A DNA stretch of 64,000 nucleotides. It comes from Trifolium pratense (taxonomy: Eukaryota; Streptophyta; Magnoliopsida; Fabales; Fabaceae). Location of the stretch: the NCBI RefSeq assembly GCF_020283565.1, contig NC_060064.1, forward strand, positions 14,404,337-14,468,336, written 5' to 3'. The notes beneath the pieces were generated by a model. The model saw only the letters and a program-made list of their open reading frames with translations, was not told the origin of the DNA and did no database searches. Every line of letters starts with the position of its first letter. Positions within the stretch are counted from its first letter, which is position 1. A program made the position numbers and the translations under genes. This document shows positions 1 through 11,444 of the stretch, piece by piece.

Positions 1-83
1 GAAGCCGGTTGCAGTTTTCTGCTTTAATCAAATCAACAAGCTTTTAGCATTGTAAAAAATCTTCACTTAAATTCCTTTCCACA

Positions 84-656
84 TCAAGCCTTCTTTAACC
101 TCCTAGTACTAGAAGCAGGAGTTCTCTCAGTAAGGTTGAGATTGTCCACATAAATAACATTTGAATCTTTCTCAGCAGATTCATCAACATTCAAAGGAAC
201 AGACATAGTTTTACCACTATCATCAACATAAGGGATCACATAGATATCATGAACAAAAACATTATCAGTAGTAGTTGCTTCAGAACCCTTTTCTTTGTCA
301 GGAACAATAACATCATCTGGAGACTCGGGTATCAAGATGTTATCCAAATTTTCCCGTGCTGCAGATGTTGTAGCATCATGTGCAGCATCTTTCTCAGGAA
401 CACTCTTCTTGACATGTTCCAACACAGAGTCATCTTTGACCTCAATTGGAGTGCTAATATCATTACCAACAAATGTTAAACACAGTAGGGGAGAACACCA
501 CATAACTTTCTCTGACAAACACTTTCTCACCACAAGAAACATCCTTATCATCAACAAACACACAATTCTTACCAAATCTTCAGATGTTTCAACAATACCC
601 ATAACAGCGTGCATTACTAAATAAGTTGAAGAGAAAACTGCACGCCACACTTGCAA
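84..656 (-). CDS. env-like ORF of the SIRE element, incomplete
   Basis: This 190-codon open frame starts two codons after the gag-pol UAG and is in the same phase, so it would be made by stop-codon readthrough rather than from its own start. The first codon given here is TTG and there is no good ATG context. The product has a hydrophobic N-terminal part and a long acidic, Ser/Thr/Asp/Val-rich tail, as is usual for the poorly conserved env-like proteins of SIRE elements. Those proteins are normally several hundred residues. Here the frame stops at 84, and all three frames close again before base 1, so this copy looks broken. A role in infection has never been established for these plant proteins. 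Confidence 0.65.
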   Translation of the reverse strand: MQVWRAVFSSTYLVMHAVMGIVETSEDLVRIVCLLMIRMFLVVRKCLSEKVMWCSPLLCLTFVGNDISTPIEVKDDSVLEHVKKSVPEKDAAHDATTSAARENLDNILIPESPDDVIVPDKEKGSEATTTDNVFVHDIYVIPYVDDSGKTMSVPLNVDESAEKDSNVIYVDNLNLTERTPASSTRRLKKA

Positions 657-665
657 TAATTGCTA
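657..665 (-). promoter_or_regulatory. leaky-stop context UAG-CAA-UUA between pol and env-like ORF
   Basis: The gag-pol stop is TAG (665-663), followed by CAA TTA (662-657). This fits the UAG-CARYYA context known for efficient readthrough in tobamoviruses, which has been reported for soybean SIRE1. The downstream ORF is in the same frame. That readthrough happens here is inference. Confidence 0.7.
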
Positions 666-3600
666 TAACTCTTCAGATAGGCAAATCCCAAGTTTGCCTC
701 GCAATTTTTCAAATTGGACCGCATCTAGAGCCTTAGTAAAAATATCAGCCAGTTGTTCTTCAGTGGCAATATGCTCAAGAGTCACAATACCTTCTTCAAC
801 TAGGTCTCTAATAAAGTGGTGTCTAATATCAATATGCTTCGTCCTGCTATGTTGGATAGGATTCTTTGAAATATTGATGGCACTAAGATTGTCACAGTAC
901 AATGCCATAGCATCTTGTACCACATTGTACTCCAGCAACATTTGTTTCATCCATAATAGCTGGGAGCAGCTGCTACCAGCAGCTATGTACTCTGCTTCAG
1001 CTGTAGATAAGGATACACAATTCTGTTTCTTGCTGAACCAAGATATAAGGTTGTTGCCCAAAAAGAAACAAGCTCCTGAGGTGCTTTTTCTATCATCTGC
1101 ACAACCTGCCCAATCAGCATCACAATATCCTACTAGCATAGAGTTCTCACCATGAGTATACAAGATCCCATAATCACATGTACCATTCACATACTTCAAA
1201 ATTCTTTTCACTTGAGCAAGATGACTCATCTTTGGCTCAGCTTGGTACCTAGCACATACTCCTACAGCAAAAGTAATATCAGGCCTGCTGGCTGTAAGGT
1301 ATAATAAGCTTCCTATCATGCTTCTATAAAGACTTTGATCTACATCAACTCCCTTTTCATCTTTGGTAAGCTTTAAATGGGTTGCTGCAGGTGTTCTTTT
1401 ATGAGCAGCACTTTCCATACCAAACTTTTTCACTATATTTCTTACATACTTGCTTTGGGAGATAAAAATAGTATCTTCCATCTGCTTTACTTGGAGCCCA
1501 AGAAAGTAGGTTAGTTCACCTACAAGACTCATCTCAAACTCAGACTGCATTTGCTGCACGAAATGCTGTACCATCTCACTAGACATTCCTCCAAAGACAA
1601 TGTCATCAACATAGATTTGTGCTATTAGAAATTTGCCTTGATCTTCTTTCACAAATAGAGTCTTGTCATTTCCTCCTTTCCTGTAGCCTTGACTAGTAAG
1701 GAACTCAGTCAATCTTTCATACCATGCTCGAGGTGCTTGTTTTAATCCATAAAGAGCTTTCTTTAATTTGTAAACATGATTTGGAAAGCTTGGATCAACA
1801 AACCCCTTTGGTTGTTCCACATATACTTCTTCATTTAAGTACCCATTGAGGAAGGCACTTTTCACATCCATTTGGAATAACTTGAATTTTAGAATGCATG
1901 CCACTCCTAGAAGTAATCTAATGGATTCAAGACGAGCAACCGGAGCAAAAGTCTCATCAAAATCTACCCCTTCAATCTGTGAATATCCTTGTGCAACCAG
2001 CCTTGCCTTGTTTCTGGTTACAGTTCCACTTTCATCAGACTTGTTCTTGTAGACCCATTTGGTACCAATTACATTTGCATTTTCAGGTCTAGGAACCAAG
2101 TCCCAAACTTCATTCCTCTTGAACTGATTTAGCTCTTCTTGCATAGCATTTATCCAGAACTCATCAGTCAGAGCTTCCTTCACATTTTTTGGCTCAAATT
2201 TAGACACAAAACAAGCATTAGAAACTATGTCAAGTGTCCTTCTAGTAGTAATTCCTTGATTGGGATTACCAATAATCAGGTCTGTAGGATGATTCTTTTG
2301 AGTACGAGTAGAAGGTCCTTTCTTTGGAGTAGCAGAGATTTGGTCAGATGCAGTAACCTCTGTATCATTCTTTGATTCATTAGTAGTTTCACAATCTACA
2401 TCACCTGGTATAGATGCTGTAGCATCTTCTGCATCATCTTCAGCAGTTTCACTTGAGGTGTCATCTATTACCACATTTATAGACTCCATCATGGTTTTGG
2501 TTCTATTATTATATACTCTGTAGGCTCTACTATTTGTTGAGTATCCCAAGAATATGCCCTCATCACTTTTAGGATCCATTTTGGTTCTTAGTTCTCTATC
2601 AGACAAGATGTAGCATTTACTACCAAACACATGGAAGTGCTTAACAGTAGGTTTCCTCTCCTTCCATAATTCGTATATAGTAGTTGTTGTTCCAGATCTC
2701 AGGGTGACACGATTATGAATATAGCAGACAGTATTCATAGCTTCTGCCCAAAAACCATGTGAAAGCTTCTTTGCATGTAACATTACCCTTGCAGACTCTT
2801 GTATAGTTCTATTTTTCCTTTCTACTACACCATTTTGTTGTGGTGTAATGGGAGATGAGAATTCATGTATGATGCCTTCAGAGGCACAGAAGTCAGAGAA
2901 ACTGGAGTTCTCAAACTCCTTACCATGATCACTTCTGATCCTTAACACCACATTGTTTTTCTCCCTTTGAAGTTGAATACATAGATCTTTGAACACATCA
3001 AAGGTTTCTGATTTCTTTCTAATAAAATTTATCCATGTGTATCTAGAAAAGTCATCAACAACAACATATGCGTACCTTTTTCCTCCCAAGCTTTCAGTTT
3101 GCATAGGACCCATCAAGTCCATGTGTAGAAGTTCAAGAACTCTGGTAGTGGTAAGATGCTGCAGCTTTGGATGTGGCATCTTGGTTTGCTTTCCAATCTG
3201 ACAATCTCCACATATGCTACCTTCTTCAATTTTGAGATTTGGCAGTCCTCTGATGGCTTCTTTAGATATTGCTTTCTTCATGCTTCTTAGATTAAGATGA
3301 CCAAGCTTTTGGTGCCATAGTTTTACTTCATCTTCTTTAGTGATTAAGCATGTTGACATATTTGCTTCTTCTTGGGGAACCCATAGATAGCAGTTGTCTT
3401 TTGATCTGACACCTTTCATCAAAATCTCACCTTTGTTATTTGTAACCAGACATTCAGATTTGGTGAAGTTTACTTTCATTCCTTGGTTGCATAGTTGACT
3501 AATACTTATCAAATTTGCAGTCAATCCTCTTACTAACAGTACATTGTTTAGTTTAGGCAAGCTATTACTTCTGAGCTCCCCTATCCCAACAATTTCTCCT

Positions 3601-5669
3601 TTTGCACCATCACCAAAGGTAACAAAGCTAGCTGAATAAGACTTTATTCCAACAAGAAATTTACTTATTCCGGTCATGTGTCTTGAACAGCCACTATCGA
3701 AATACCAGTCTTCCCTTGATGAAGCTCTAAGTGATGTGTGAGCAATCAGAGCAGTAATCTCTTCTTCAGGTTGAGTTGTATCACTTTTCTTCTCATTTTC
3801 TCCTTTAGGTTTCCATTCTTGTTGAGTAGGAGCAGTTGTGGAAACAGGTTTGTGCTGAGGACGTCTGTTAGGGTACCCATATAGCTTGTAGCAGTAAGGC
3901 CTTATGTGCCCTTTTCTACCACAGTAATGACATCTCCAAGCATGGTGCTTTCTTCTATTTCTTGACATGGGATGCTGCTGATGATGCTGCGGCTTCTGAT
4001 AAGGCATCCTTTGCTTTTGAGTTTCTTTAGGCTCCATGTACATGAGGTTAGGACTGTAATTTTTGAATTTGTTGACATTTTCATAGCTAAGCCCAATATT
4101 TCTAGGCTTTCGAACATTTTTCTCTAAGATTTCCTCCAGTTGTCCATCAGCCTTATGAAGTTTGTCAAGATGCTCATCATCTTTATACAACATGTCAGAG
4201 AATTTTCTCAGCCGCCAAATGTCAGTATTTAATTTTTCAATGACTTCTTTAGCTTCTTCAAGATCAGAGGATAGATAGTTTACCTTCTTTTGAAGTTCCT
4301 CCATCTTTGAGGTATTCTCAAACTTTTCTGCTTTTAACTCATTGATGGTTACCTTTTGTTTCTCAATAACCCTGCAGATCTCAAGATCAGAGGATAGAAA
4401 ATTTACCTTCTTTTGAAGTTCCTCTATTTTTGAGATATTCTCAGATTTTTCTGCTTTTAACTCATTGATGGTTACCTTTTGTTTCTCAATAACCCTGCAT
4501 ATTTCTTCACTTTTAAGACAAAGTTCCTTGTAGGATGCAGCAAGCTCTTCATAGGTTACCTCTCCATCATCAGATTCTGTATCAGATGTAACAATACCTG
4601 TTAAGACTGAGATATGTTTAGCAGTTACAGATGCTGTATCATCTTCTGAGTCATCATCCTCAGACCAACTGACAGTTAGTCCTTTCTTTGCTCTCTTCTG
4701 ATATGTTGGGCACTCAGGTCTGATGTGACCATATCCTTCACATTCGTGACATCGAATGTTTCTGTTTAAGTTTGATTTTTCATCACCCTTTGGTTTTCCT
4801 TGACTCTCATTGCTGCGCATAGTGCTTGGAGCATTGTTTTTGAAATTTGATCTGGGTCTCTTATCCATTCGTTTCAGAACTTTGTTGAATTGTTTTCCCA
4901 ATAACACCATGGCCTCAGAGATACTCTCATTAGATTCTTCTTCATCCTCCAGTTCTTCTTCATTATTTTTAGATGAGAAGGCAATGCTCTTATTTTTCTT
5001 TTCACTTCTTCCATTTGCAACACTTTCATAAGTTTGGAGTGATCCAACCATTTCATCCAGCTTCATCTCAGATATGTTTTTGGCTTCTTCCATAGCTGTG
5101 ACTTTCATATCAAATTTCTTTGGAAGTGATCTAAGCATTTTTCTTACTAACTTTTCTTCGGGAATTTTCTCCCCCAAAGCATCAAATTGATTATCATAGT
5201 CTAGAATAGTCATATGAAAATCTTGAATTGTTTCCTCCTCCTTCATACGTAAATTTTCAAACTGAGTAGTAAGAATCTGTAATTTAGACATTTTTACCTG
5301 AGGAGTACCTTCATGAACAGTTTCAAGAATCTTCCAAGCTTCCTTTGCTGAGACACATTTTTTGATTAGTTTGAAGATGTGTTTATCTACCCCATTGTAT
5401 AATGCATATAATGCTTTTGAGTTTCCCAAAGCAAGCTCATCCTCTTCTTTAGACCAGTCCTCCTCAGCTTTTAGTTTAAGTGTTGGCTTTCCATCCTTGT
5501 CAATGACCACGGGGGGGTCCCATCCTTTCAGAACAGCCTTCCAAGTTTTGCTATCCATAGATTTTAGGAAAGCAATCATGCGCGATTTCCAATAATCATA
5601 GTTGGAGACACCAACTAGAAGCGGTGGTCTGCTTACAAGCCCTCCTTCCTTTTCAATGTTGCCAGACAT
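663..5669 (-). CDS. SIRE gag-pol polyprotein
   Basis: One uninterrupted frame of 1668 residues. Order: gag capsid region (1-300); CCHC zinc knuckle (307-320); a long coiled-coil stretch with an internal duplication (about 385-480); a second CCHC knuckle (580-593); aspartic protease DSG (658-660); integrase HHCC zinc domain (H786, H791, C820, C823) and catalytic triad D851, D914, E950; reverse transcriptase with YVDD at 1353-1356; RNase H with DAD near 1517 and an essential Glu near 1558. The start is the first ATG after the primer binding site and agrees with MSGN-type gag starts of this family. It supplies particle, cleavage, copying and integration functions. All catalytic residues are present, so the copy could be active. 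It ends in the readthrough-type UAG. Confidence 0.95.
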   Translation of the reverse strand: MSGNIEKEGGLVSRPPLLVGVSNYDYWKSRMIAFLKSMDSKTWKAVLKGWDPPVVIDKDGKPTLKLKAEEDWSKEEDELALGNSKALYALYNGVDKHIFKLIKKCVSAKEAWKILETVHEGTPQVKMSKLQILTTQFENLRMKEEETIQDFHMTILDYDNQFDALGEKIPEEKLVRKMLRSLPKKFDMKVTAMEEAKNISEMKLDEMVGSLQTYESVANGRSEKKNKSIAFSSKNNEEELEDEEESNESISEAMVLLGKQFNKVLKRMDKRPRSNFKNNAPSTMRSNESQGKPKGDEKSNLNRNIRCHECEGYGHIRPECPTYQKRAKKGLTVSWSEDDDSEDDTASVTAKHISVLTGIVTSDTESDDGEVTYEELAASYKELCLKSEEICRVIEKQKVTINELKAEKSENISKIEELQKKVNFLSSDLEICRVIEKQKVTINELKAEKFENTSKMEELQKKVNYLSSDLEEAKEVIEKLNTDIWRLRKFSDMLYKDDEHLDKLHKADGQLEEILEKNVRKPRNIGLSYENVNKFKNYSPNLMYMEPKETQKQRMPYQKPQHHQQHPMSRNRRKHHAWRCHYCGRKGHIRPYCYKLYGYPNRRPQHKPVSTTAPTQQEWKPKGENEKKSDTTQPEEEITALIAHTSLRASSREDWYFDSGCSRHMTGISKFLVGIKSYSASFVTFGDGAKGEIVGIGELRSNSLPKLNNVLLVRGLTANLISISQLCNQGMKVNFTKSECLVTNNKGEILMKGVRSKDNCYLWVPQEEANMSTCLITKEDEVKLWHQKLGHLNLRSMKKAISKEAIRGLPNLKIEEGSICGDCQIGKQTKMPHPKLQHLTTTRVLELLHMDLMGPMQTESLGGKRYAYVVVDDFSRYTWINFIRKKSETFDVFKDLCIQLQREKNNVVLRIRSDHGKEFENSSFSDFCASEGIIHEFSSPITPQQNGVVERKNRTIQESARVMLHAKKLSHGFWAEAMNTVCYIHNRVTLRSGTTTTIYELWKERKPTVKHFHVFGSKCYILSDRELRTKMDPKSDEGIFLGYSTNSRAYRVYNNRTKTMMESINVVIDDTSSETAEDDAEDATASIPGDVDCETTNESKNDTEVTASDQISATPKKGPSTRTQKNHPTDLIIGNPNQGITTRRTLDIVSNACFVSKFEPKNVKEALTDEFWINAMQEELNQFKRNEVWDLVPRPENANVIGTKWVYKNKSDESGTVTRNKARLVAQGYSQIEGVDFDETFAPVARLESIRLLLGVACILKFKLFQMDVKSAFLNGYLNEEVYVEQPKGFVDPSFPNHVYKLKKALYGLKQAPRAWYERLTEFLTSQGYRKGGNDKTLFVKEDQGKFLIAQIYVDDIVFGGMSSEMVQHFVQQMQSEFEMSLVGELTYFLGLQVKQMEDTIFISQSKYVRNIVKKFGMESAAHKRTPAATHLKLTKDEKGVDVDQSLYRSMIGSLLYLTASRPDITFAVGVCARYQAEPKMSHLAQVKRILKYVNGTCDYGILYTHGENSMLVGYCDADWAGCADDRKSTSGACFFLGNNLISWFSKKQNCVSLSTAEAEYIAAGSSCSQLLWMKQMLLEYNVVQDAMALYCDNLSAINISKNPIQHSRTKHIDIRHHFIRDLVEEGIVTLEHIATEEQLADIFTKALDAVQFEKLRGKLGICLSEEL
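4261..4506 (-). repeat. 123-bp tandem duplication inside gag
   Basis: Two copies, 4261-4383 and 4384-4506, encode 41 residues each with the repeated core [20 protein letters not shown]. The unit is in frame and lengthens the predicted coiled coil between the two zinc knuckles. A few substitutions separate the copies. Confidence 0.85.
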
Positions 5670-5707
5670 TTTCCCTGGAGCTCACCCTATAACCAGAAAG
5701 GGTGCCT

Positions 5708-5720
5708 GCTCTGATGCCAA
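5708..5720 (-). other. SIRE primer binding site
   Basis: On the minus strand TTGGCATCAGAGC directly follows the LTR end. It matches the initiator-tRNA-Met-type site (TGGTATCAGAGC) of most copia elements with one change. It fixes the inner LTR border at 5722. Confidence 0.75.
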
Positions 5721-5721
5721 T

Positions 5722-6715
5722 TGAAATCTGGCACGCAGTGAACACAATGCTGCACAAGATGCTATAGCACACGTTGCAGCAAGACAGTCGCAGAACACAG
5801 TAAATAAATAAATAAATTGCAGAACAATAAATAAGACAGGAAATTGTTAACCCAGTTCAGTGCAACGTCACCTACTCTGGGGGATACCAATCCAGGAATG
5901 AATCCACTATAATAGCTCTAGTTCAAAGCCCTCGACCAACACCCGGTACTTGACTTATCACCTAGACACTACCCGTGCAATCCTACCTAAGAACCTCTTA
6001 GATAATGAGACCCCGTCCCAAATTCCCTCTAACAACACGTACCATGTTGCTGTCAATAATAATAATCAAGATGGAGACACTCTCCTAGAAACTAGACCAC
6101 ACTCTTGCTTAAAAGCTTATGAGTGAATCACACACACTAACTCCGTGCTTAAAAGCTTAGGAGTAGCTTACAATTAACAACCAAAACACAGTCCTAAACT
6201 TGCATCAAATTGACACAAGAAAGGCTGACAAAAAACACACAACCAAAACCTTAAAAAAAACGCACGCTTTATGAAAGACAAGGTTTTGAATACACGAGTT
6301 GTAAAGGCTTGAGGCTTCACATATTTATAGTCTTCAATTGTCTTGATGTCCAAGTTAGGTCTTCAGACTTGTACAGCTGTGAGAATTGCGGCCCAACCCT
6401 AAATTAATTTCAAAAATATAATTTGTTTGTTTCATGTTGTACCAAACAAAAAAAACGCCAAAAATATAATATAATTATATTTTTGTTTTAAATCACTTTC
6501 CTTTGACCGACTTCAATAAAACTTGCTGAGTAAGTCTCGTCTTGCCTAGACGCACGTGCCTGAATATATAATTGAAGCAAATCTTGACTCAGATTTGAAA
6601 TAAAAATTCTGCACGAAAACAGAGCTTCAGTATGCTGTACTATAATGCTACAGCATCTCAGTTCAGCATCTGGCTGGTTGGCTTTTGCAAAATGTAGCCA
6701 ATCAAAACACCAACA
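5722..6715 (-). repeat. SIRE 5' LTR (994 bp)
   Basis: On the minus strand it runs from TGTTGGTGTTTTGATTGG to TTTCA next to the primer binding site. A TATA-like CTATAAATAT lies at 6330-6321 (minus strand), which would place transcription start about 30 bp further. The sequence cccagttcagtg..ctactctggggg near 5850-5882 is a recurring R/U5 motif of related legume copia LTRs. The partner LTR is outside the window, so its age cannot be estimated. Confidence 0.85.
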
Positions 6716-7350
6716 GGATCTAGGATAGCTTAGAATGTAGAATAATCTAATGTAATCCTGCTATATTGTATGATTTCACTCTGTTCATAGTGTTCGTTTA
6801 ATGCAAATCTATACTTAATGCCTTACGATTCTTCATTAGCGTTGTAATGGATCTAGATTTAAGTCACGTGCGAGAGTATTGGTTTAATTTCTGAACTGAA
6901 TTGCATTAAGCACTTGAGTGTTTCCGGTCGAGAGATTGAAACATAGAGTGTAGCGAACGATCAACGCGTTTTCAAATACTTCGTTGTAGGTAGCTTTCAT
7001 CCGAGAGATCGGAGGAGTATCGACAACGAATAGGGTGGATTTTGACAAGAGATTGCGATTCACCATCATGTTGATCCAGTTGCGAATACTTGAGTGAATT
7101 CATATTGTATGGTAGATTGCATGTGATTAAGCTATAGACTAGGTGATTCCGATGATTCTACCTCGCTTTTCCACTTATTGAATTAGCACGATTTTCTTAC
7201 CGTCAAATTACTCAACCAAACCCCCAAATCATGTGTATTCTTTGCATCATGTTTATGAACACTATTAGACTCGTTTAATCACACAATCCCTGTGGATCGA
7301 TATTTTTATTACTACGTGGTATTTCGTTCACTTGCGAAAATAATCCATCA
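6716..7350 (+). repeat. LTR-like sequence, probably of a Ty3/gypsy (Tat/Ogre-type) element
   Basis: No gene is seen here. The right end contains ccctgtggatcgatattt, a run of TTATTACTACG, cacttgcg and a final CA at 7349-7350. That combination resembles the 3' ends of Tat/Ogre or Athila LTRs in legumes. The next base already belongs to the pol gene of a copia element, so this looks like the end of a gypsy LTR that inserted into it. The left part is interrupted by the SIRE insertion at 6715. Family assignment is from memory of motif layout. Confidence 0.4.
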
Positions 7351-10300
7351 ATATCCCTGATCCTATAAAAGTTGTCAAGGCTCAAAGCCTTAGTCATAAT
7401 ATCAGCAACTTGCTCAAAGGATGAACAATGCAGCATTTGAATCTTTCCCTCTTTGGTTAGATCCCTAAGAAAATGAAATCTGACATCAATGTGCTTGCTT
7501 CTTCCATGCATCACTGGATTCCTTGATAGCTTAATTGAAGAGCTATTATCACAGTATACAGTGATGCATTCTTCCTTGCCTGCACAGATATGAGCAAGAA
7601 CCCTAGACAACCAAATGGCTTGACAAGCACAATTGGCTGCTGCTATGAATTCTGCCTCAGTGGTGGATAGTGTTACAATAGACTGTTTCTTAGAGGACCA
7701 TGAAACTACTTTAGAGCCAATCATAAACACATAACCTGATGTGCTTTTCCTGTCATCTAAGTCACCTGCATAATCAGTGTCAGACCAGCCAGATAGTTCC
7801 TCACCATTTCTCTTTTCATACCACAAGCCATAGCTAATGGTGCCCTTCAAGTACCTGAGAATTCTCTTGACTGCAGCAACATGGATATCTGTAGGCCTCT
7901 CCATAAACCTTGCCACTAAGCAAACTGAAAAAGCCAAATTTGGTCTAGTAGCAAGCATATACATCAGACATCCTACCATCTGTTTGTAATTAGTTGCATC
8001 ACATGTTGTTCCATTTTCATCTTTCATCAATTTGTTGCCTGGCACTATTGGGTTGCACACACCATTACAGTTTTCCATATTGAACCTCTTGAGAATTTCA
8101 AAAGCATATTTCTGCTGGGACATGAATATACCTTCCTTGGTCTGCTTTACTTCAACTCCAAGGAAGTACCTCATTCTTCCTAGGTCAGTCATAGCAAAAT
8201 TCTCTTCCATGGACTTTTTGAATTCATCAAACAATCTTTGATCATTACCAGTAAAAATCAGATCATCCACATACAAACTTACAATGATCACCTTGCTTTC
8301 TGCTTCTTTCTTTACAAAGAGAGTGTGTTCATGAGCACACTTCATGAAGCCTTCCTTGCAAAAATAGGCTTCTATTTTACTATACCAAGCTCTAGGGGCT
8401 TGCTTCAATCCATAAAGAGACTTTTTCAACTTGTAAACCATATCTTTCCCTGCTTTCTGATAACCTAAAGGCTGTTCAACATACACTTCCTCATCCAGCT
8501 CACCATGTAAGAAAGCACTTTTTACATCAAGTTGAAATACACACCAGTTTCTAGCTGCAGCTATAGCCAACAAGGTTCTAATGGTATCCCATCTAGCCAC
8601 AGGAGCAAAAACTTCATTGTAGTCAATGCCCTGCTGCTGAGTATATCCCTTTGCCACCAATCTTGCTTTGTATTTATCTATCTTTCCCTGTTCATTATAC
8701 TTTGTTTTATAGATCCATTTGACTCCAATTTTCTTAGCTCCAGAAGGAAGATGTGTTAGTTCCCAAGTATCATTACTTTCAATAGCTGTAATTTCATTAT
8801 CCATGGCTTGCCTCCAGACATCATGCTTTGCAGCATCATTGTAAGATATAGGATCTTCACTTGGAATGAAAAAAGCTTGGCTGTTGCTGCTTTCTCCAAT
8901 CTCAATGTCACTTGTTTCATAATCATTCAAGTAATCAGGCCTCTTTGAAACTCTTTTGCCCAATGGATTTTCATTATTTCCATCTTCCTCTTCTGAATCA
9001 GACATAACTAGATCCATTTCTTCACTCTGAGAATTGCTGGCTTGTTCTTCAGCATCATTGTCTGTCTCATGTGCATAACCTGTGGTAGGGATTTCAACAT
9101 CATCACAGTCAATTAACTGTCTCATCTTGTTGGAATTTTCAGTATTCTTATCATCCCAATTCCACTGTTTGCTTTCATCAAACTTGACAACTTTGCTGAC
9201 AACAATTCTCTTTTTAACTGGATCATACAACTTGTAAGCCTTAGATTCTTCACTTAAGCCTAAATGAATGCAGACTGTACTTTTGTCATCTAGCTTCTTT
9301 CTCAAGTTATCTGGAACATGTACATAAGCAATACATCCAAACACTTTAAAATGGCTTACAGATGGTTTAATCGCACTCCAAGCTTCCTCAGGAGTCACAT
9401 CTTTGACTGCAAAAGTGGGAGATCTGTTGAGTATGTGAGCAGCCCAATTCACAGCTTCAGGCCAAAAACTTTTGGGAACATTCTTTTCACTAATCATGCA
9501 TCTAACCATATTCATAATGGTTCTATTCTTTCTCTCAAAGACTCCATTCTGATGTGGAGTGTAGGCTGTTGTAAGCTGTCTTCTTATGCCATGAGTGTCA
9601 CAAAATTCATGGAAAGCAGATGAAGTATACTCACCTCCCCTATCTGTTCTGAAACATTGAATGGCTTGCTTACATTCATTCTCAACTAATGCTTTGAACT
9701 TCTTAAACATGGTTAGGGCCTCAGATTTCTCATACATGAAGTAAATCCATGTCTTTCTGCTCATGTCATCTGTAAAGGTGATGAAATACCTTTTCTTTCC
9801 ATTTGACTCAGGACTAATTGGCCCACATATATCAGAATGAACCAGTTCTAACTTTGTGCTAGCTCTCCATGAACTTTTCTTAGGTGCAGATTGTTTTTGT
9901 TGTTTGCCTTTCATACAGTTTGTACATTTTTCATTTGATTCCTTCAACTTAGGCAAACCAATAACCATTTGCTTTTGAGTCAGTATATTCATACCTTTGA
10001 AGCTCAAGTGGCCATATCTCTGATGCCACAGGGTAGAGTCATCAGCTCCTGAGATCTTCATGCATTGAGGGACTATGACAGGTGCTTTGATCACAAACAT
10101 TCTATTGAAAGTCATAGCTGTGGCCATGATTAAACCTTTCTCATCATGAAACACTTTGCAGGTATCATCTTTGAATATAATTGTCAAATTCTTTTGCTGC
10201 AATTGGCCAATACTCAATAGATTGTTCTTCAAGCCAGGCAAGTAATACACACTTGTGAGAGTTTGAACAAAACCTTTGATGTACAACTTCAAATTTCTTT

Positions 10301-11357
10301 TACCTTCAACAACCATCTTTGAATCATCACCCAATTTCACTGAGTCTTTGAATGTGTCATCAAAATCAAATAACCAGTTCTTGTTTCCCACCATGTGATT
10401 GCTACAACCTGAATCCAAGAACCACAATTCTAGCTTATCATCAGATTCTATTGAATTATTGACTGCAGTCTCTTGAGCCATCAAAAGAATTTCTTTTGTC
10501 TCATCAAATTGTGCATAGTTAGCATGATCTTCTTCCCAACTTGGGCAATCAGCTTGATAGTGACCAAGTTTGTGACATTTGTAGCATTCCACTGAATCTT
10601 TATTGATTGAAGCACCTCTTCCCCCTCTTCCTCTGGCCCTACCTCGACCTCTGCTGTAAGAACCTTCTCCTCTACCACCATTGTAGCCTCTTCCACCATT
10701 AGAGACCTTGAGGATCTGTTCTTGCTCATCTTTCTGACTCTTCATTCTTTGTTCTTGAACAAGTAGGCTGCTCTGCAGCTCATCAACTGTCATGGTTGTT
10801 GTGTCATTAGATTCTTCTATTGAACAAGCAACATAGTTGAATCTAGATGTCAAAGATCTCAAGATCTTTTCAACAATCATAGACTGTGTCACAGTCTCAC
10901 CATGACTACTCATCTTGTTGGCAATGCACAGAGTTCTTGAGAAATACTCCTCAATGGATTCACCAATCTTCATGTTAAGAGTTTCAAATTCCTTCCTCAA
11001 AGCCTGAAGTTGTGCTCTCTTCACTTTGGTGGATCCTTGATACTTCTGTCGCATTGAGTCCCATATCTCTTTAGCTGTGCCTCTTGCAAGAATGGTTTCA
11101 AGTATTGCTCTATCAATAGCTTGAAACAGGAAGTTCTTCGCCTTCAGATCATTCAACTTGCTCTCATGTGCACGTTGAATTTGTTCTTGCGATGCGCCAG
11201 CAGGAGCAACAAACACTCCATCTTCAATGAGACTCCAATACTCTTTGGATCTCAGCAGATTTTCCATAAGCATTGACCAATGATCATAGTGTCCATCAAA
11301 TCTAGGGATTGATGGTTGCAGGTAAGTGCTTGATTCCGCCATGGAATCTTCAAGCAA
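7275..11357 (-). CDS. copia gag-pol polyprotein, C-terminus replaced
   Basis: The open frame is 1360 residues. It shows a UBN2-type gag, an RGG-rich linker (222-248), one CCHC knuckle (258-271), protease DSG (315-317), integrase HHCC and D-D-E motifs (HSDICGP, RTDRGGEY, QNGVFERKNR), reverse transcriptase YVDD, and RNase H with TDYAG. Translation probably starts at the second Met (11342, MAESS), which matches family starts. The first Met adds five residues. From about residue 1335 onward the sequence is no longer copia: the last 25 or so residues are read from the gypsy-like DNA at 7350-7275. There are no internal stops. It provides replication proteins in trans at best, because the element lacks a 3' LTR. 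Confidence 0.85.
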   Translation of the reverse strand: MLEDSMAESSTYLQPSIPRFDGHYDHWSMLMENLLRSKEYWSLIEDGVFVAPAGASQEQIQRAHESKLNDLKAKNFLFQAIDRAILETILARGTAKEIWDSMRQKYQGSTKVKRAQLQALRKEFETLNMKIGESIEEYFSRTLCIANKMSSHGETVTQSMIVEKILRSLTSRFNYVACSIEESNDTTTMTVDELQSSLLVQEQRMKSQKDEQEQILKVSNGGRGYNGGRGEGSYSRGRGRARGRGGRGASINKDSVECYKCHKLGHYQADCPSWEEDHANYAQFDETKEILLMAQETAVNNSIESDDKLELWFLDSGCSNHMVGNKNWLFDFDDTFKDSVKLGDDSKMVVEGKRNLKLYIKGFVQTLTSVYYLPGLKNNLLSIGQLQQKNLTIIFKDDTCKVFHDEKGLIMATAMTFNRMFVIKAPVIVPQCMKISGADDSTLWHQRYGHLSFKGMNILTQKQMVIGLPKLKESNEKCTNCMKGKQQKQSAPKKSSWRASTKLELVHSDICGPISPESNGKKRYFITFTDDMSRKTWIYFMYEKSEALTMFKKFKALVENECKQAIQCFRTDRGGEYTSSAFHEFCDTHGIRRQLTTAYTPHQNGVFERKNRTIMNMVRCMISEKNVPKSFWPEAVNWAAHILNRSPTFAVKDVTPEEAWSAIKPSVSHFKVFGCIAYVHVPDNLRKKLDDKSTVCIHLGLSEESKAYKLYDPVKKRIVVSKVVKFDESKQWNWDDKNTENSNKMRQLIDCDDVEIPTTGYAHETDNDAEEQASNSQSEEMDLVMSDSEEEDGNNENPLGKRVSKRPDYLNDYETSDIEIGESSNSQAFFIPSEDPISYNDAAKHDVWRQAMDNEITAIESNDTWELTHLPSGAKKIGVKWIYKTKYNEQGKIDKYKARLVAKGYTQQQGIDYNEVFAPVARWDTIRTLLAIAAARNWCVFQLDVKSAFLHGELDEEVYVEQPLGYQKAGKDMVYKLKKSLYGLKQAPRAWYSKIEAYFCKEGFMKCAHEHTLFVKKEAESKVIIVSLYVDDLIFTGNDQRLFDEFKKSMEENFAMTDLGRMRYFLGVEVKQTKEGIFMSQQKYAFEILKRFNMENCNGVCNPIVPGNKLMKDENGTTCDATNYKQMVGCLMYMLATRPNLAFSVCLVARFMERPTDIHVAAVKRILRYLKGTISYGLWYEKRNGEELSGWSDTDYAGDLDDRKSTSGYVFMIGSKVVSWSSKKQSIVTLSTTEAEFIAAANCACQAIWLSRVLAHICAGKEECITVYCDNSSSIKLSRNPVMHGRSKHIDVRFHFLRDLTKEGKIQMLHCSSFEQVADIMTKALSLDNFYRIRDIDGLFSQVNEIPRSNKNIDPQGLCD

Positions 11358-11429
11358 GAAACGAAAGAAAACGATGAATCTTTGTAACTAGCAACAGTTA
11401 GGAATCAACGGATTGGATCGTTTTGGAGG

Positions 11430-11444
11430 TAAACTGATACCAAA
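11430..11444 (-). other. primer binding site of the second copia
   Basis: Read on the minus strand, TTTGGTATCAG directly follows the LTR end. It is an initiator-tRNA-Met type site with a diverged 3' half. Confidence 0.55.

Larger units (their letters stand above)
1..6715 (-). mobile_element. SIRE-type Ty1/copia retrotransposon, cut by the window edge
   Basis: Read on the minus strand the order is 5' LTR (6715-5722), primer binding site, one gag-pol frame (5669-663), a UAG stop, and an in-frame env-like ORF (656-84). The 3' LTR lies beyond base 1. An extra ORF after RNase H, a gag with two zinc knuckles and an LTR of about 1 kb are the marks of the SIRE/Maximus lineage. The uninterrupted 1668-codon frame suggests a recent insertion. 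Its right border is followed by ggatc, the expected 5-bp target duplication, but the other end is not visible. Confidence 0.9.
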
